64,000 nt of DNA, from assembly GCA_932521025.1 (NCBI GenBank), contig OW051473.1:1984001-2048000 (forward strand), read 5' to 3'. The notes under the pieces were generated by a model, which saw only the letters and a list, made by a program, of their open reading frames with translations, did not search any database and was not told where the DNA came from. The stretch comes from Oscheius onirici (Eukaryota > Nematoda > Chromadorea > Rhabditida > Rhabditidae). A program made the translations under genes and the position numbers. Shown in pieces: positions 54,779-64,000 of this stretch (position 1 is the stretch's first letter; each line of letters begins with the position of its first letter).

Positions 54779-56105
54779 ATGAGTTTCCTGGACATTGTCC
54801 TCTGTCGCTGTCAACGAACTAACCGAATAGTTCACCCTACAGAGCCTAATGCCGAGGTGCAACGATTGTTTGTCCCTTAACTTTATTTTTAGCCGGCAAA
54901 TCAGCCTTCTTCTCCTGTAGAAAACAATGTGGTGATATCTGAAGAGCCTAAGATGGTTGAAACTGTACAAGACGTTGTTGATTCTCCAGTCGATGTGAGT
55001 CTTTTGGGAACTTTATTGATTTGTTTGTCAAGACTGCCTGCTAATCCTTGGGTTATTTTAGGCAGATGAAAATGGAACAATGGAACCTGACGTCGATCAT
55101 AACGATGAAAATCACGTACCCAACGAACATGCTGGACCGATACTGGAGTCTACAAGTCATCATAAAGAAGAAGCAGTCATTCTGCCAACTGAAGAAGTAG
55201 AGTCAAAAAATGATCCTGTGAACGGGAAAGGAAAAGAAGAAGTTGAAGAAAGTCATAAAGAAGATCATAAAGAAGATGAAAACCTTCAATCGGAGAACCA
55301 CGATCCAGTTCAAAGAACACTACAAACGGCGGCGGAAATCATCAAGAAACTATCGGAAGATGCTGGAACAATAACACCAGAGTCTGAAGCCGATGTGGAT
55401 CAACTTGTAGCTGAGCTGGCAATGAATAAGCTTGAAGAGAACCACGTAAAATATGAAAAGTCAGATGTCGACACGCATGTCCTAGAAGATGTCGAGAAAC
55501 TGAACGGTGCCCTCCTTGGGTTTACCGACTCGGAAACCGAACCGGTTTTGCAAGAACTAGTTTCTTCGGTTTCTCAAGACCCAGTTCAAGAAAATGTCAA
55601 GGATAAACCAGCAGAGACAAAACGCAAGTCGGTGAAGAAGACGGCGACTGACACTGGAAGCCACAGACAGTCCAAAGACGCTGCCAAAGTTATAAAGGTC
55701 AAAGCTGGCGAAGTGAGAGAATTGCCCAAGAAGAATCCAGCCGTCAAGAACACCGAGATTCCAAAGAAAAAAGATGTTCAAGTAAAGTTTAAAGAGGATC
55801 CGAAGAGAAGAGCCTCTAACATTTCAAAGACTCCAAAGAAGGACCCGAGCAAGGATAAAAAGAAGAACGTGGAATGGGAGGAGTCGCAGGGTGAGGTTGA
55901 GTTAATGTCAACTTCTGAAGTCGAAGGTCTAAATTCTACGGTAGATTTGAATGATAATGATTACGCTGCAGATACTGGTTCAGCTGCTGCCGGATCAGGC
56001 GACACAGCCCCCTCTATTGATGCTGGTCAAGAAGTCGGAAATCCAGCAGAGGAGAAAGCGATTCACGAGAAAGCAAACGGGCCCACCGCCCAAACGGAAC
56101 AGTAG
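54779..56105 (+). CDS. Acidic, lysine-rich, probably disordered protein
   Basis: Three exons (54779-54856, 54893-54994, 55062-56105) give 407 aa. The first 26 residues (MSFLDIVLCRCQRTNRIVHP) contain two close cysteines that could be lipidated. After that the protein is low complexity: Glu/Asp/His-rich in the first half (EESHKEDHKEDE), a predicted helical stretch (TLQTAAEIIKKLSEDAG), then Lys-rich basic segments (TPKKDPSKDKKKNVEWEE), and an acidic Ser/Asp tail. No folded domain, signal peptide or TM segment is seen. The long uninterrupted frame with codon-level bias and clean flanking introns supports a real gene. A membrane-tethered or cytoskeleton-associated disordered protein is a guess from composition only. 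Confidence 0.65.
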
Positions 56106-57397
56106 TTCCATGTCCCAAGAGACCTCAATATAATTTTATCTCGAATAATCCTCTGATATCATCGTGTCTGTCTTGTCAAATGTTTTTGTATAATGAACAA
56201 GTATGAGTTGACTAAACTTACCCGTGTGTCAAGGCTCATTTTTGAGCTTATTAAAAATCCAACGAGAATCAGTTATCAATCTCTGCCTCCGGATTAACAT
56301 TTTTTGGGTGGTAATAGTAAATATCATTTGGAGTAGCATTGAATGACAAAAAATCAAGGTTCAAATGCGAAGACTTAAGGAGTTTGTCAAAGATTAACTC
56401 ATCTGTTAAAGTACTTTTTATTCATAGTATATATAGATTTGGCATCTTGCATTAATCAGAGAGCTGACCTAGTTTTTGTGAGCCTTTGTCGAATGATTTG
56501 ACAGCAGGGCGCGCTCGCACCCGTAAGATGTCGGCGGGCTTGGACGAGGGGGTTATTTAGACGGCCGCGATACCATGCATACTGGCGGATTCTGGCTTAT
56601 TTAGAGCTAAATTTGATCGCAGTTCACATTTCAATTTCGCTGATTGTTTAGCCCGTGCATGAAGACTCCCGATGCCCGATCGGCTGCTCGGTAGAAAGTC
56701 TCCGGCAACTGTTAAGTCAGTTTCTAAAATTCGAATTCACCGAATTTCCAAAACTCATAGCCTATTGGCCCGCAGAAACCGCTAATGTTTTTGATCGTTT
56801 TTACCTGAAAAAAAAACAGGACAATGTTGCTTGCGAGTTCAATTGTTTTCAATTCACTACATTTTCTTCACTGGTCTTCCTGCAAAAGTTCAGAGCGTTA
56901 GTTCAGAAACTGATGCTTTAGGAAAAATAGTAAAACCGTTTAAACACAGGTGGCACTAACAATGGAGGGATAGCGATGTTTTATAGAGTGATTTAAAAAA
57001 AAATTTCAATAAACATTCTTTCTAGAATTCTCGCCTCTGTTGTGCTTTTGCAGCCTCTGGCATTAGGATCTTGTCCTCCCGAGGATTCGTTGAAGCTCTG
57101 GCGTCGATTGGGATAAAGTGACGTTTTATTGTTTTCCACGTACTTCCGCCTACACGATCCCTCACTTATGTAACGCAGATGCGGAAGGTAATTCCGTGCG
57201 CGGGCGATCGAAGCGTTACCTTGCCAACGCGAATGCGCGAAAGGGCATTCTGTGGTACACAAGTCGTCGTTGATTATCATCCTGTCTTAATCCTCCTATT
57301 TTCTACCCACTAGTAGTATAGTCTAGGTAAACTCGGTTGTTTTATTTTTCCCCTTCCACAGTTTTAGTTCCATCTCTGAAAACAATGAGCTGATTTA
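56106..57397. other. Intergenic, with a GC-rich patch
   Basis: No gene supported. A GC-rich patch lies at 56505-56580. A minus-strand frame at 56993-57280 (95 codons, several Cys/Arg) has no recognised similarity. Confidence 0.35.
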
Positions 57398-59744
57398 ATG
57401 GCTGATATACTCGGGGTAAGTGAAGCATAAACGAAAAACATACAAGTTTTAGGATCTCGATGATTTGGACAATGCTCTTTTTGGAGGAAAATCAAGTGCT
57501 CCGGCAAGACCATCAACCGGGGGAGGACGGTCCACGATGGATGCATTGTTTGGACCGTCTTCTTCAGCTGCTCCTGCAGCCAGCGCTGAGAGTCGGGTAG
57601 GATAATTTTATGGACATTTTTGCTTTAATTAATGCCGTCATGTCTAGCATTGAGACACGAATTACTATTGCCGAGAATCTTTCCGCCAGCTGGGGCAGAT
57701 GGTTTTTTTGGACACCAATTAACTGTTCCTGGAAAGCCAGGTGACAGCCAGGGAATTGATGCCCCGTCAACAACCCCAAGTGTATGAGAAAGAGGCTGAT
57801 TAGCGATAAACGATAACAAGCTTAATTTACTATAAATTTTCAGCAGAGACGAGATCGACCTACAGTCTCTTTCAACATTGATACGCCACAACCGGTAAGA
57901 AACCAATTGTATTTTTCAAAATTTCCTTTAGCCTCGTGCAAATCTAGAAGATCTCTTTGCTGCTCCGTTTACATCGGCACCAGCAAGACCCGCTTCTCAA
58001 CCAAGACCAGCGAGAGCTCGTACTGGTGCTGCTTCGCTGTCAGGACTCTTTGGAGCATCTTCTTCGGTACAAAAGCCAGAGAATTTTTAAAATTTGATTC
58101 AGCAAAGTGATCATGAATCCAGCGTGGCCCCGCCAGTACCAACAGTTAGCCATGCTCCCCCTCCTCCCCCAGTCTCTGGTGTCGGCGATGGTGCTAGTAG
58201 ACAAGAAGATTTTAGTAGAATTAGACGGTAAGAATGAATTCTCATATTTATGTGAATCACGCTTCAGTCTAGAAGAAGAAATAGACCGATTGAATAGGGA
58301 AATCGATGATTTGAAGAGGAAGAAAAAGAACGACGAAGACGATCTTGAAAATCAGTGGAAGGCAAGACTGACCAAAAAGGAGACGGATCTAAAAACGGAG
58401 TTTGAGGATGAACGAAGCAGTTTTCAGTGAGTGCATATTTTTTGTTCTTTTCACGTTTTATTCAGGAGACAACTGGCAAAATTGAAAGAGGAACATGAAC
58501 TAGAAATTGAGCGATTGAAAATATCACAGTCAAGACAATTGGAAGCTTTTCAAACAACAAGCGGTCAATCTGCGTAAGATTTCTGTTTAGAAAATGTAAT
58601 AATCCGATACAGGGATATCTCAACAATGGTAGATAAAGTGGAAAACATGCAGACGACACTAGGAAAGCTCACGTCGGAAATAATGTCCAGCTCTGAAAAG
58701 TCGTTTATGGATAGAGAAATGTCTCTTCGAATCAGAGAGCAGGCTTTGGAAATGCGTGAGGAGAGGATGAAAGAAGAACGAGAACAACTGCAGGAAGAGA
58801 AAAGAAAGGTCTATGAATTGAATGCAAAACTGAATGAATTGTGCAAAGGAAACCAAACTGTGATGGAACAAGTGAGAATTGTCTTTGCTGAAATGATAAT
58901 TTTTTAGGACAAATGGAGGATTCGAGACGAATGGTCGCGGCTCAATGCAGAAAAGCAAGTATTTAAAGACGACCAAAAATATGTCATGGACACATTGGAA
59001 AAGCAGAAAGAGGCTCTCGACAGAGCAAAAGTGAGCAGGTGCCAGAATTAGTGAAAAATAGCACCGGTTTCAGACATCTTTCATAAGGGAGCAACATGAT
59101 CTCGTTGTCCGGGTCAGCACGGAAAGAGCTACTCTTGAGCAAGAAAAGAATGATTTTACGACGTAGGGATCGGCCACTTTCTTATTTCAGCTGTTTTCAG
59201 AAAACGCAATCTAGATGTCAGAAGACTAAAGGAGGAAGCGAACGACCTCCAATACAAGTTGGACTCTGTTGAGGTGGCGGAAAGAGAAGTTTTTGACATG
59301 AAAAGACACTTTGAAGCAAAATTAAACGAGGTTGTTCCTGCTTCTAATATAAAAATGAAAAACATTCAGTTGCAAGAACTGGAAGCTTCTTTGATGGATG
59401 AATGTTTGGAGCTGGAAAGAATTCGTGACAATATTAAGAATGCACCACCAGACGCTTATTTGGCACGTTTTTTAGTTTTAAATAAACATAGTTTAAGGGA
59501 CACGATTCGTCGAGGAGAAAAAGCAAGCCTGGTAGTCGAAGGACGTCCAACATGGTCGAGTTTGTTGAAGATGTTCCGAAAAGGTTCGTGACAAATGATT
59601 TTTTAAATATCCCATTGCAGAAACGATTCTGTCCGGACTGTTCTTAAAAGTCACTCGGAATTCCTAGAAAAGTATACTGGTCAGAAAGTAGCTGCAGTGG
59701 CCCCGTCTGTAGCTGCCCTAAACAAACGAGATTTTCTTAATTAG
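57398..59744 (+). CDS. dyf-19: DYF-19 / FBF1 orthologue, ciliary transition-fibre protein
   Basis: About eleven short-intron exons from MADILG (57398) to TAG at 59744 encode roughly 600 aa. The N-terminal 200 residues are low complexity with DDLDNALFGG and repeated LFG/LFA motifs (MDALFGPSSS, LEDLFAAPF, LSGLFGASSS). From about residue 210 the protein is coiled coil. The block ISTMVDKVENMQTTLGKL, then REMSLRIREQALEMREERM, QDKWRIRDEWSRLNAEKQVF and STERATLEQEK, matches in order the FBF1 region with the HQMEKFSS, RELGIRQRDEQL and ERWRVTAEQ blocks. The C-terminus SHSEFLEKYTGQK resembles the FBF1 end. FBF1/DYF-19 sits at transition fibres at the ciliary base and is needed for IFT entry. AATAAA at 59933-59938. 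The orthology call is by eye but block order is good. Confidence 0.75.
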
Positions 59745-60293
59745 TAGATATTTTTTTCGGTTTTCTTTTAGTCTTTTAGCATCTTTTAGCAATTTTATCT
59801 CTTGGAATATTCGTAGTTGTCATGGCTCAATATCATGTCCTTCAATACCTTTATCTCACGAACAATTGTACTTTCTCTGTGATGCCATACCCGTTTAAAA
59901 ATTGTCAGTTTTAAAAGCATAATTTAAAGATAAATAAACTTTTCCACTGTATTGATAATCCTAAAAAATGAATACGGCAACAACGAGGTTGAAAAAACTA
60001 TGGTCAAAGTGAAAACTTGCTCGCAAATCACAAACTACTGATTCTTGGTTTGAAGTACAAGAAAATTATATATAATCGGCTTTTCACAATGAGCAAAGTC
60101 TTTTCATAATTTGTGATGTTCCGCAATGTTGTAGAACACATCAAATGCTACAATTCTACTGAACATCACAAAGGTGAAAAGTGTATGCAAGAGCTGGAAA
60201 ACTGACATTGCATCCCAAAGTGCCGTAGTTTGTGGAGGGCGAAAGTCGCTTTCCCCACCAACGATTGCAGCAGTGTCTAAACCCCGTCCGCAA
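59745..60293. other. 3' flank and spacer
   Basis: Contains the dyf-19 poly(A) signal (59933-59938). Otherwise AT-rich, no gene. Confidence 0.5.
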
Positions 60294-60365
60294 GCCTCAT
60301 TGGCTCAGTGGCAGAGCGTCTGTCTAGTAAACAGAAGGTCGCTGGTTCGATTCCAGCATGAGGCA
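60294..60365 (+). tRNA. tRNA-Thr (anticodon AGT)
   Basis: Acceptor GCCTCAT/ATGAGGC pairs fully. The D arm contains TGGCTCAGTGGCAGAGC, anticodon stem TCTGT/ACAGA encloses CTAGTAA (anticodon AGT), and the T arm contains GGTTCGATTCC. Discriminator A, no intron. Confidence 0.94.
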
Positions 60366-61488
60366 TGAACCTTTTTGCTTTTTACAGTCAATTCCGTTTA
60401 TGTCTATTTTTTATGGGTAAACAAAAGAGTTGGAGCTAATTCGTTTTACTGAATTTTTCATTACGTAAACACTGTCTTCTTTACATTATTTATGCAAAAT
60501 TATCCCCCTTTCCATATTGCTGATTTGACATTTCCTCCGCGCAATGTGTTCTATTTTCAAACTTTCGAAAGAGCATGGTTTTTCTCCTTCTTGTCCATTT
60601 GTTCCCTTTCGCCATCGCTCGCCTTGCCGATTACCTCCGGCCAGATGCCTGAAACTGCGCTCGATGAATCAGCACCCAGAGATTGACAGTGGTTCAGGTC
60701 TTGTGAATCAGAATGGCTCAAAAACAGCCTAAGCAAACAGAACGATTGTTCTCTTGTTAGATATCGGCAAGCTTCCTGTTTTGTCTCCATTCCGTCTCGC
60801 TTACCTTTAACAGGAATTTCAAAACCCATTTTTAGCAAACAAATCTCTTCATTGAACAACGTATCGCAACGCTTTCATTCTTGCTAAATAATTAACGTTG
60901 CTCGGCTGGCACAAAACGAGCTGACGGCCTAGTCATTAGATCAATAAGCGAGACCGAGGTGGCCCTTGCCATCGACAGTTCCTATTGATTGTGTCGGACT
61001 GTAGGTGCCGCGGAGAGACCTTCGACTAAGGGTGGCATAGGCCAATTAAGCTGGGTCAAATTGTGTAGAGGACGCCGCCTCCTGTTAAACGACATTCAGA
61101 CGTTTACACCTGAAATTCGTTTAACGTACTTCACTGTCATTTGTATCCTTTTTCAGTACACTCTAGATTGATATCTATTGTGCTCTCACGGCCGTGCCAT
61201 CTGTTTGCTATATTGTGGCGTGGGTACGCGTGTGGCCGGCAGCGAGCTTTATCACGGACAGAACAATGTTCTCTTCGCCTCTTCTCTCTTTTCGTATTGT
61301 GTTTTCTCTCAAAACTTCGCTTATAGTAGCATCTAAGTAAGTAAATTCTCTCCTTAAATTTATTATAGATGTTGTAAAATCGGCTCCAAATATAGTAGTT
61401 ACAACATCACCCCTTCACTTTAAGTGCTTTTTTTTTACTCTTTCTCACTTTTTCAACTTAAAATTTCAAAAATAAAAGCTTACAGAAA
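60366..61488. other. Upstream region of lgl-1
   Basis: No gene supported. The short open frames on both strands at 60.5-60.86 kb and 60.99-61.3 kb are mutually overlapping and unlike known proteins. CTTACAG directly before the start codon at 61489 is a likely trans-splice acceptor. Confidence 0.4.
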
Positions 61489-64000
61489 ATGGCCGGAGTT
61501 TTTCGGTATTTTACTGGTCAATCGGACAATCAACTGGACATAGCCGATTTCGTCAATTACAAAAAGGTCAGTATTGTACGCAAATGTGCGCTAATTGCGC
61601 GTCTTTTAACAGTCTTTAATTTTTAGACAGGACGTCTCGGATTTCCTCGCGAACCCGTCTGTTCAAGCTATGACCCTGTACTTGGAATCTACTTTATCGG
61701 AACGAGGGAAGGACATGTTCATCTGTAAGCTTTTCTACTATTTTTTCTATTTGTTACAGATATTTGAAAAATGAGAGAATAGAAAATAAGAGAACCTAAT
61801 GAATACTTGGATATCTTCCACAAACCAAAGAAAACAGTAATTACAAACGAACAAACCAAACTCGAAAGAAAACAAAAAGTAATGATCTTATGTGGTCAGT
61901 GTTGTTGATTTTTTCTTTCTGACAAAATAATTAAAATCAAACCAATAATTTTCAGACTTGGAGGTGGAAATGTCCATCTTACTGGAACGGTACCAGAAGG
62001 GAAAACCAAAAGATACTCAATTCGGATGCATGCAGTCAATGGAACTGGAGAACTGATGATTCTGTCAAACGATTTCGCTGTTTTCAAAATGAAAACAGAT
62101 GGTGGGTGATGTTCAAGGTATTTTTAACGCTTTTACAGGAATAAACATCTCTTTCGAGTGTCTAGATCTCACGGAATGTGATCTTAAAATGACCGCTACA
62201 AGCATCTTACAGGTATCGTTTTTCACTTTAGTTTTATATTTCGGTATAATTTCAGTCAGTTTCAAATAGTACGGCTCGGATGTTGCTAGGAACAAGTAAA
62301 GGAGTTGTGTATGCTGTGGACTCTAAGAAGATGGCGCTAGAACGGTTAATAAACTACATTCCAACGAATGAAAACGACGTGTGAGTTAAATTCATAGTTT
62401 ATTTTCTCTTGAAACGTGAGTCACTTTCCAAGATCTAACGAGCACAATACATTTCTAAACTGAATTCTTTTTATCCCAGCAGTAATAAAAACGTTCTGGG
62501 CAACCTACCAAAAATATTAAAATCACAGTTTTGTGTGCTTTCATTCACAACGAACGCGTAAGAACGTAATTTCTTAAACTATTTTGAACATAATGTTGTG
62601 CACCATTGAGCGTAGCTAAAACTTACCTAGAACGAAGATTTTGAACAAGCTATATTAACTTGTTTTCAGAAACAATGAAGAGCTCCATGTAGCTGTTCAA
62701 GATATTGCTGTACACCCCAACACGAAAAATGTCTTAGTGCTCTACGACGACCATCGAATAGTTGTGCACGATGCTTCTATCAATGAGACTATATCTACAA
62801 TACAAACTGGAGATGTAAAACCTACGGTAACGATAATTTGTTTCCTTGTGCAAACGGATTCTAGACAATTAACTTTGGCAGCAACAATGCCCTCCTGATT
62901 TCCTTTGAAGATGGGACTTATCAAAGACTGCAAAACGTACAAGGATCGCTGTCAAAAAGTTTTCAAGTCTGGGGGCCATATCCGTGTGATGCTATCGTGA
63001 AAATGACCGAAGCTGTGGTCAATGGGTGAGCAATTTTTTTCTTTGTGTTTTTACTGCTTTTCAGTTCCTCGAGCCCTGTTTTGATTTTCTCTCGAGGAAT
63101 GCCCACAGCTTCCTACGGAGATCGACACACAATTACGTTGAAAACGGAGAAAAGTCTGCTTGTACTGGACTTTCCTAGCAAAGTTCTCGATTTTCACATT
63201 TCGAAAGCTGCCGTCCACGGAAGGTCTGATCAGACAAAGTTTGATTCTGCATTGATTGTGCTGACGGAGCATGAAATAGTAATGATTGATATTCGAGATC
63301 CGCAGTGGAGAGAACTCCCACATAATCAGTACTTTCCAATGGATGCACATGCGGTAAGCAACTTCATAATGTATATGTTCACGTTTCAGCTGACGTCTTC
63401 TTACTTTTCTTCCAATATCGCATCAGAAGTATGGGCAAAGATGACAGCAACTTCAAGTCAATGGTGGAAGAATCAGGGAAAAAGCGATACGGCTGATCCG
63501 TTTTTCGCTCATTTGTCTGATGAAGATGAAAAGATTGGAACGGCCGATCAGCACAAACGACAGCTTCTACTGACCGGGTAAGCGCTATTTTTTTTCGCTA
63601 TTCTTCGCTATTTTTTACATGAACCTGTGGCCAAATAAAAGTACACAGTTTAAACATTGAGAAAGTTTTCACCAAAGAATTTCAGGCATGAAGATGGAAC
63701 CATCAATCTGTTCACATGCGGCGAAAAGAGTTCCGTTCTTCTGTTCACCATTAACGTGTCGGACGAGTTTGATATAGCCCAAGAGCGAGAGGTAAAATTC
63801 CCCTAATGTTCTCACTTTGACTTCTTTTAGCGTACCCTCTCCATTGGGTCAAATGCCAGCACTTGGAACACTGAATGCGACGAGGAACCAGGGTCCCAGG
63901 CCGTTTCTAAAGACCAAGACGAATGGCCTCCGTTTAGAAAGGTATTTTTCCCAAAATACCAGTTAACTCAAATGTAAAGGTTGGTCTTTACGACCAGTAT
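61489..64000 (+). CDS. lgl-1: Lethal giant larvae (Lgl) orthologue, 5' part
   Basis: The gene runs off the right edge; about 500 residues are visible in short exons. It starts MAGVFRYFTGQSDNQ. Lgl landmarks in order: GFPREPVCSSYDPVLGIYFIG (N-terminal WD/beta-propeller start), GPYPCDAIVKM, SRGMPTASYGDRHTITL (GGMPRASYGDRH in animal Lgl), LVLDFPSKVLDF, IVMIDIRDPQWRELP, QLLLTGHEDGTINLF, and at the very edge DEWPPFRKVGLYDQY (DDWPPFRKVGCFDPY in human LLGL). Lgl is a double-propeller cortical polarity protein acting opposite aPKC/PAR-6, and a relative of the syntaxin-binding tomosyns. The loop between the HEDG strand and DEWPPF keeps the usual charged linker. The phosphorylated loop and C-terminal half lie outside the window. 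Orthology is secure. Confidence 0.92.

Noticed and set aside
56993-57280. 95-codon minus-strand frame rich in Cys and Arg
   Set aside because: No family, no splice context; GC-richer local composition explains the open frame.
1-64000. CRISPR arrays, rRNA genes, bacterial-type operons, or viral/retroelement polyproteins
   Set aside because: No regularly spaced repeats, no rRNA-like conserved segments, and no reverse transcriptase or integrase motifs seen; the gene style is eukaryotic throughout.

Overview
The window looks like nuclear DNA of a free-living rhabditid nematode (a Caenorhabditis relative, but not recognisable as C. elegans itself). The evidence is: many very short introns (mostly 30-50 bp, GT...TTTCAG), an array of nematode-type serpentine chemoreceptors, three tRNA genes scattered between protein genes, a large secreted EGF/VWA/C-type-lectin protein of the IRG-7 type, and recognisable orthologues of cilium and polarity genes (DYF-19/FBF1 and LGL-1). 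Species assignment is inference. Gene models were spliced by hand; exon ends may be off by a few bases.

Layout. 0-13.4 kb: six chemoreceptor loci: a 5'-truncated one at the left edge, four intact Str-like receptors (two on +, two on -) with the same intron positions, and one broken copy. A tRNA-Phe follows. 14.5-15.6 kb: a stand-alone START-domain lipid-transfer protein. 15.9-16.2 kb: a relict TM6-7 fragment of a second receptor subfamily. 16.6-24.0 kb: the large IRG-7-like secreted protein. 24.3-31.7 kb (- strand): three receptors of the second subfamily, one intact and two with single-base frameshifts (one also lacking TM3). They are interrupted by an adenylosuccinate synthetase fragment, a SINE-like repeat, a two-zinc-module RING E3 ligase candidate and a tRNA-Lys. 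32.0-32.3 kb: one end of a Tc1/mariner element. 32.7-36.5 kb: an SLC6 transporter of the amino-acid/GABA type. 36.5-42.5 kb: a 6-kb stretch without a supportable gene.

42.5-48.2 kb (+): a small unknown gene, a small possibly secreted protein and an M1-family aminopeptidase homologue with altered active-site motifs and a local frame break. 48.8-52.9 kb (-): a tandemly duplicated two-gene cassette (a small LRAT/NlpC-like fold protein plus an unfamiliar ~120-aa protein), with a second SINE copy between the two cassettes and one extra unknown gene upstream. 54.8-56.1 kb: an acidic/lysine-rich disordered protein. 57.4-59.7 kb: DYF-19/FBF1. 60.3 kb: tRNA-Thr. 61.5 kb to the right edge: the 5' part of lgl-1.

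Functionally the window mixes conserved housekeeping/cell-biology genes (lgl-1, dyf-19, SLC6, START) with fast-evolving environmental-interaction genes (chemoreceptors, IRG-7-like protein, LRAT-like cassettes). Decay (frameshifts, exon deletions, fragments) is confined to the second group and to repeats. Some frameshifts could be assembly errors, and this is said where relevant.
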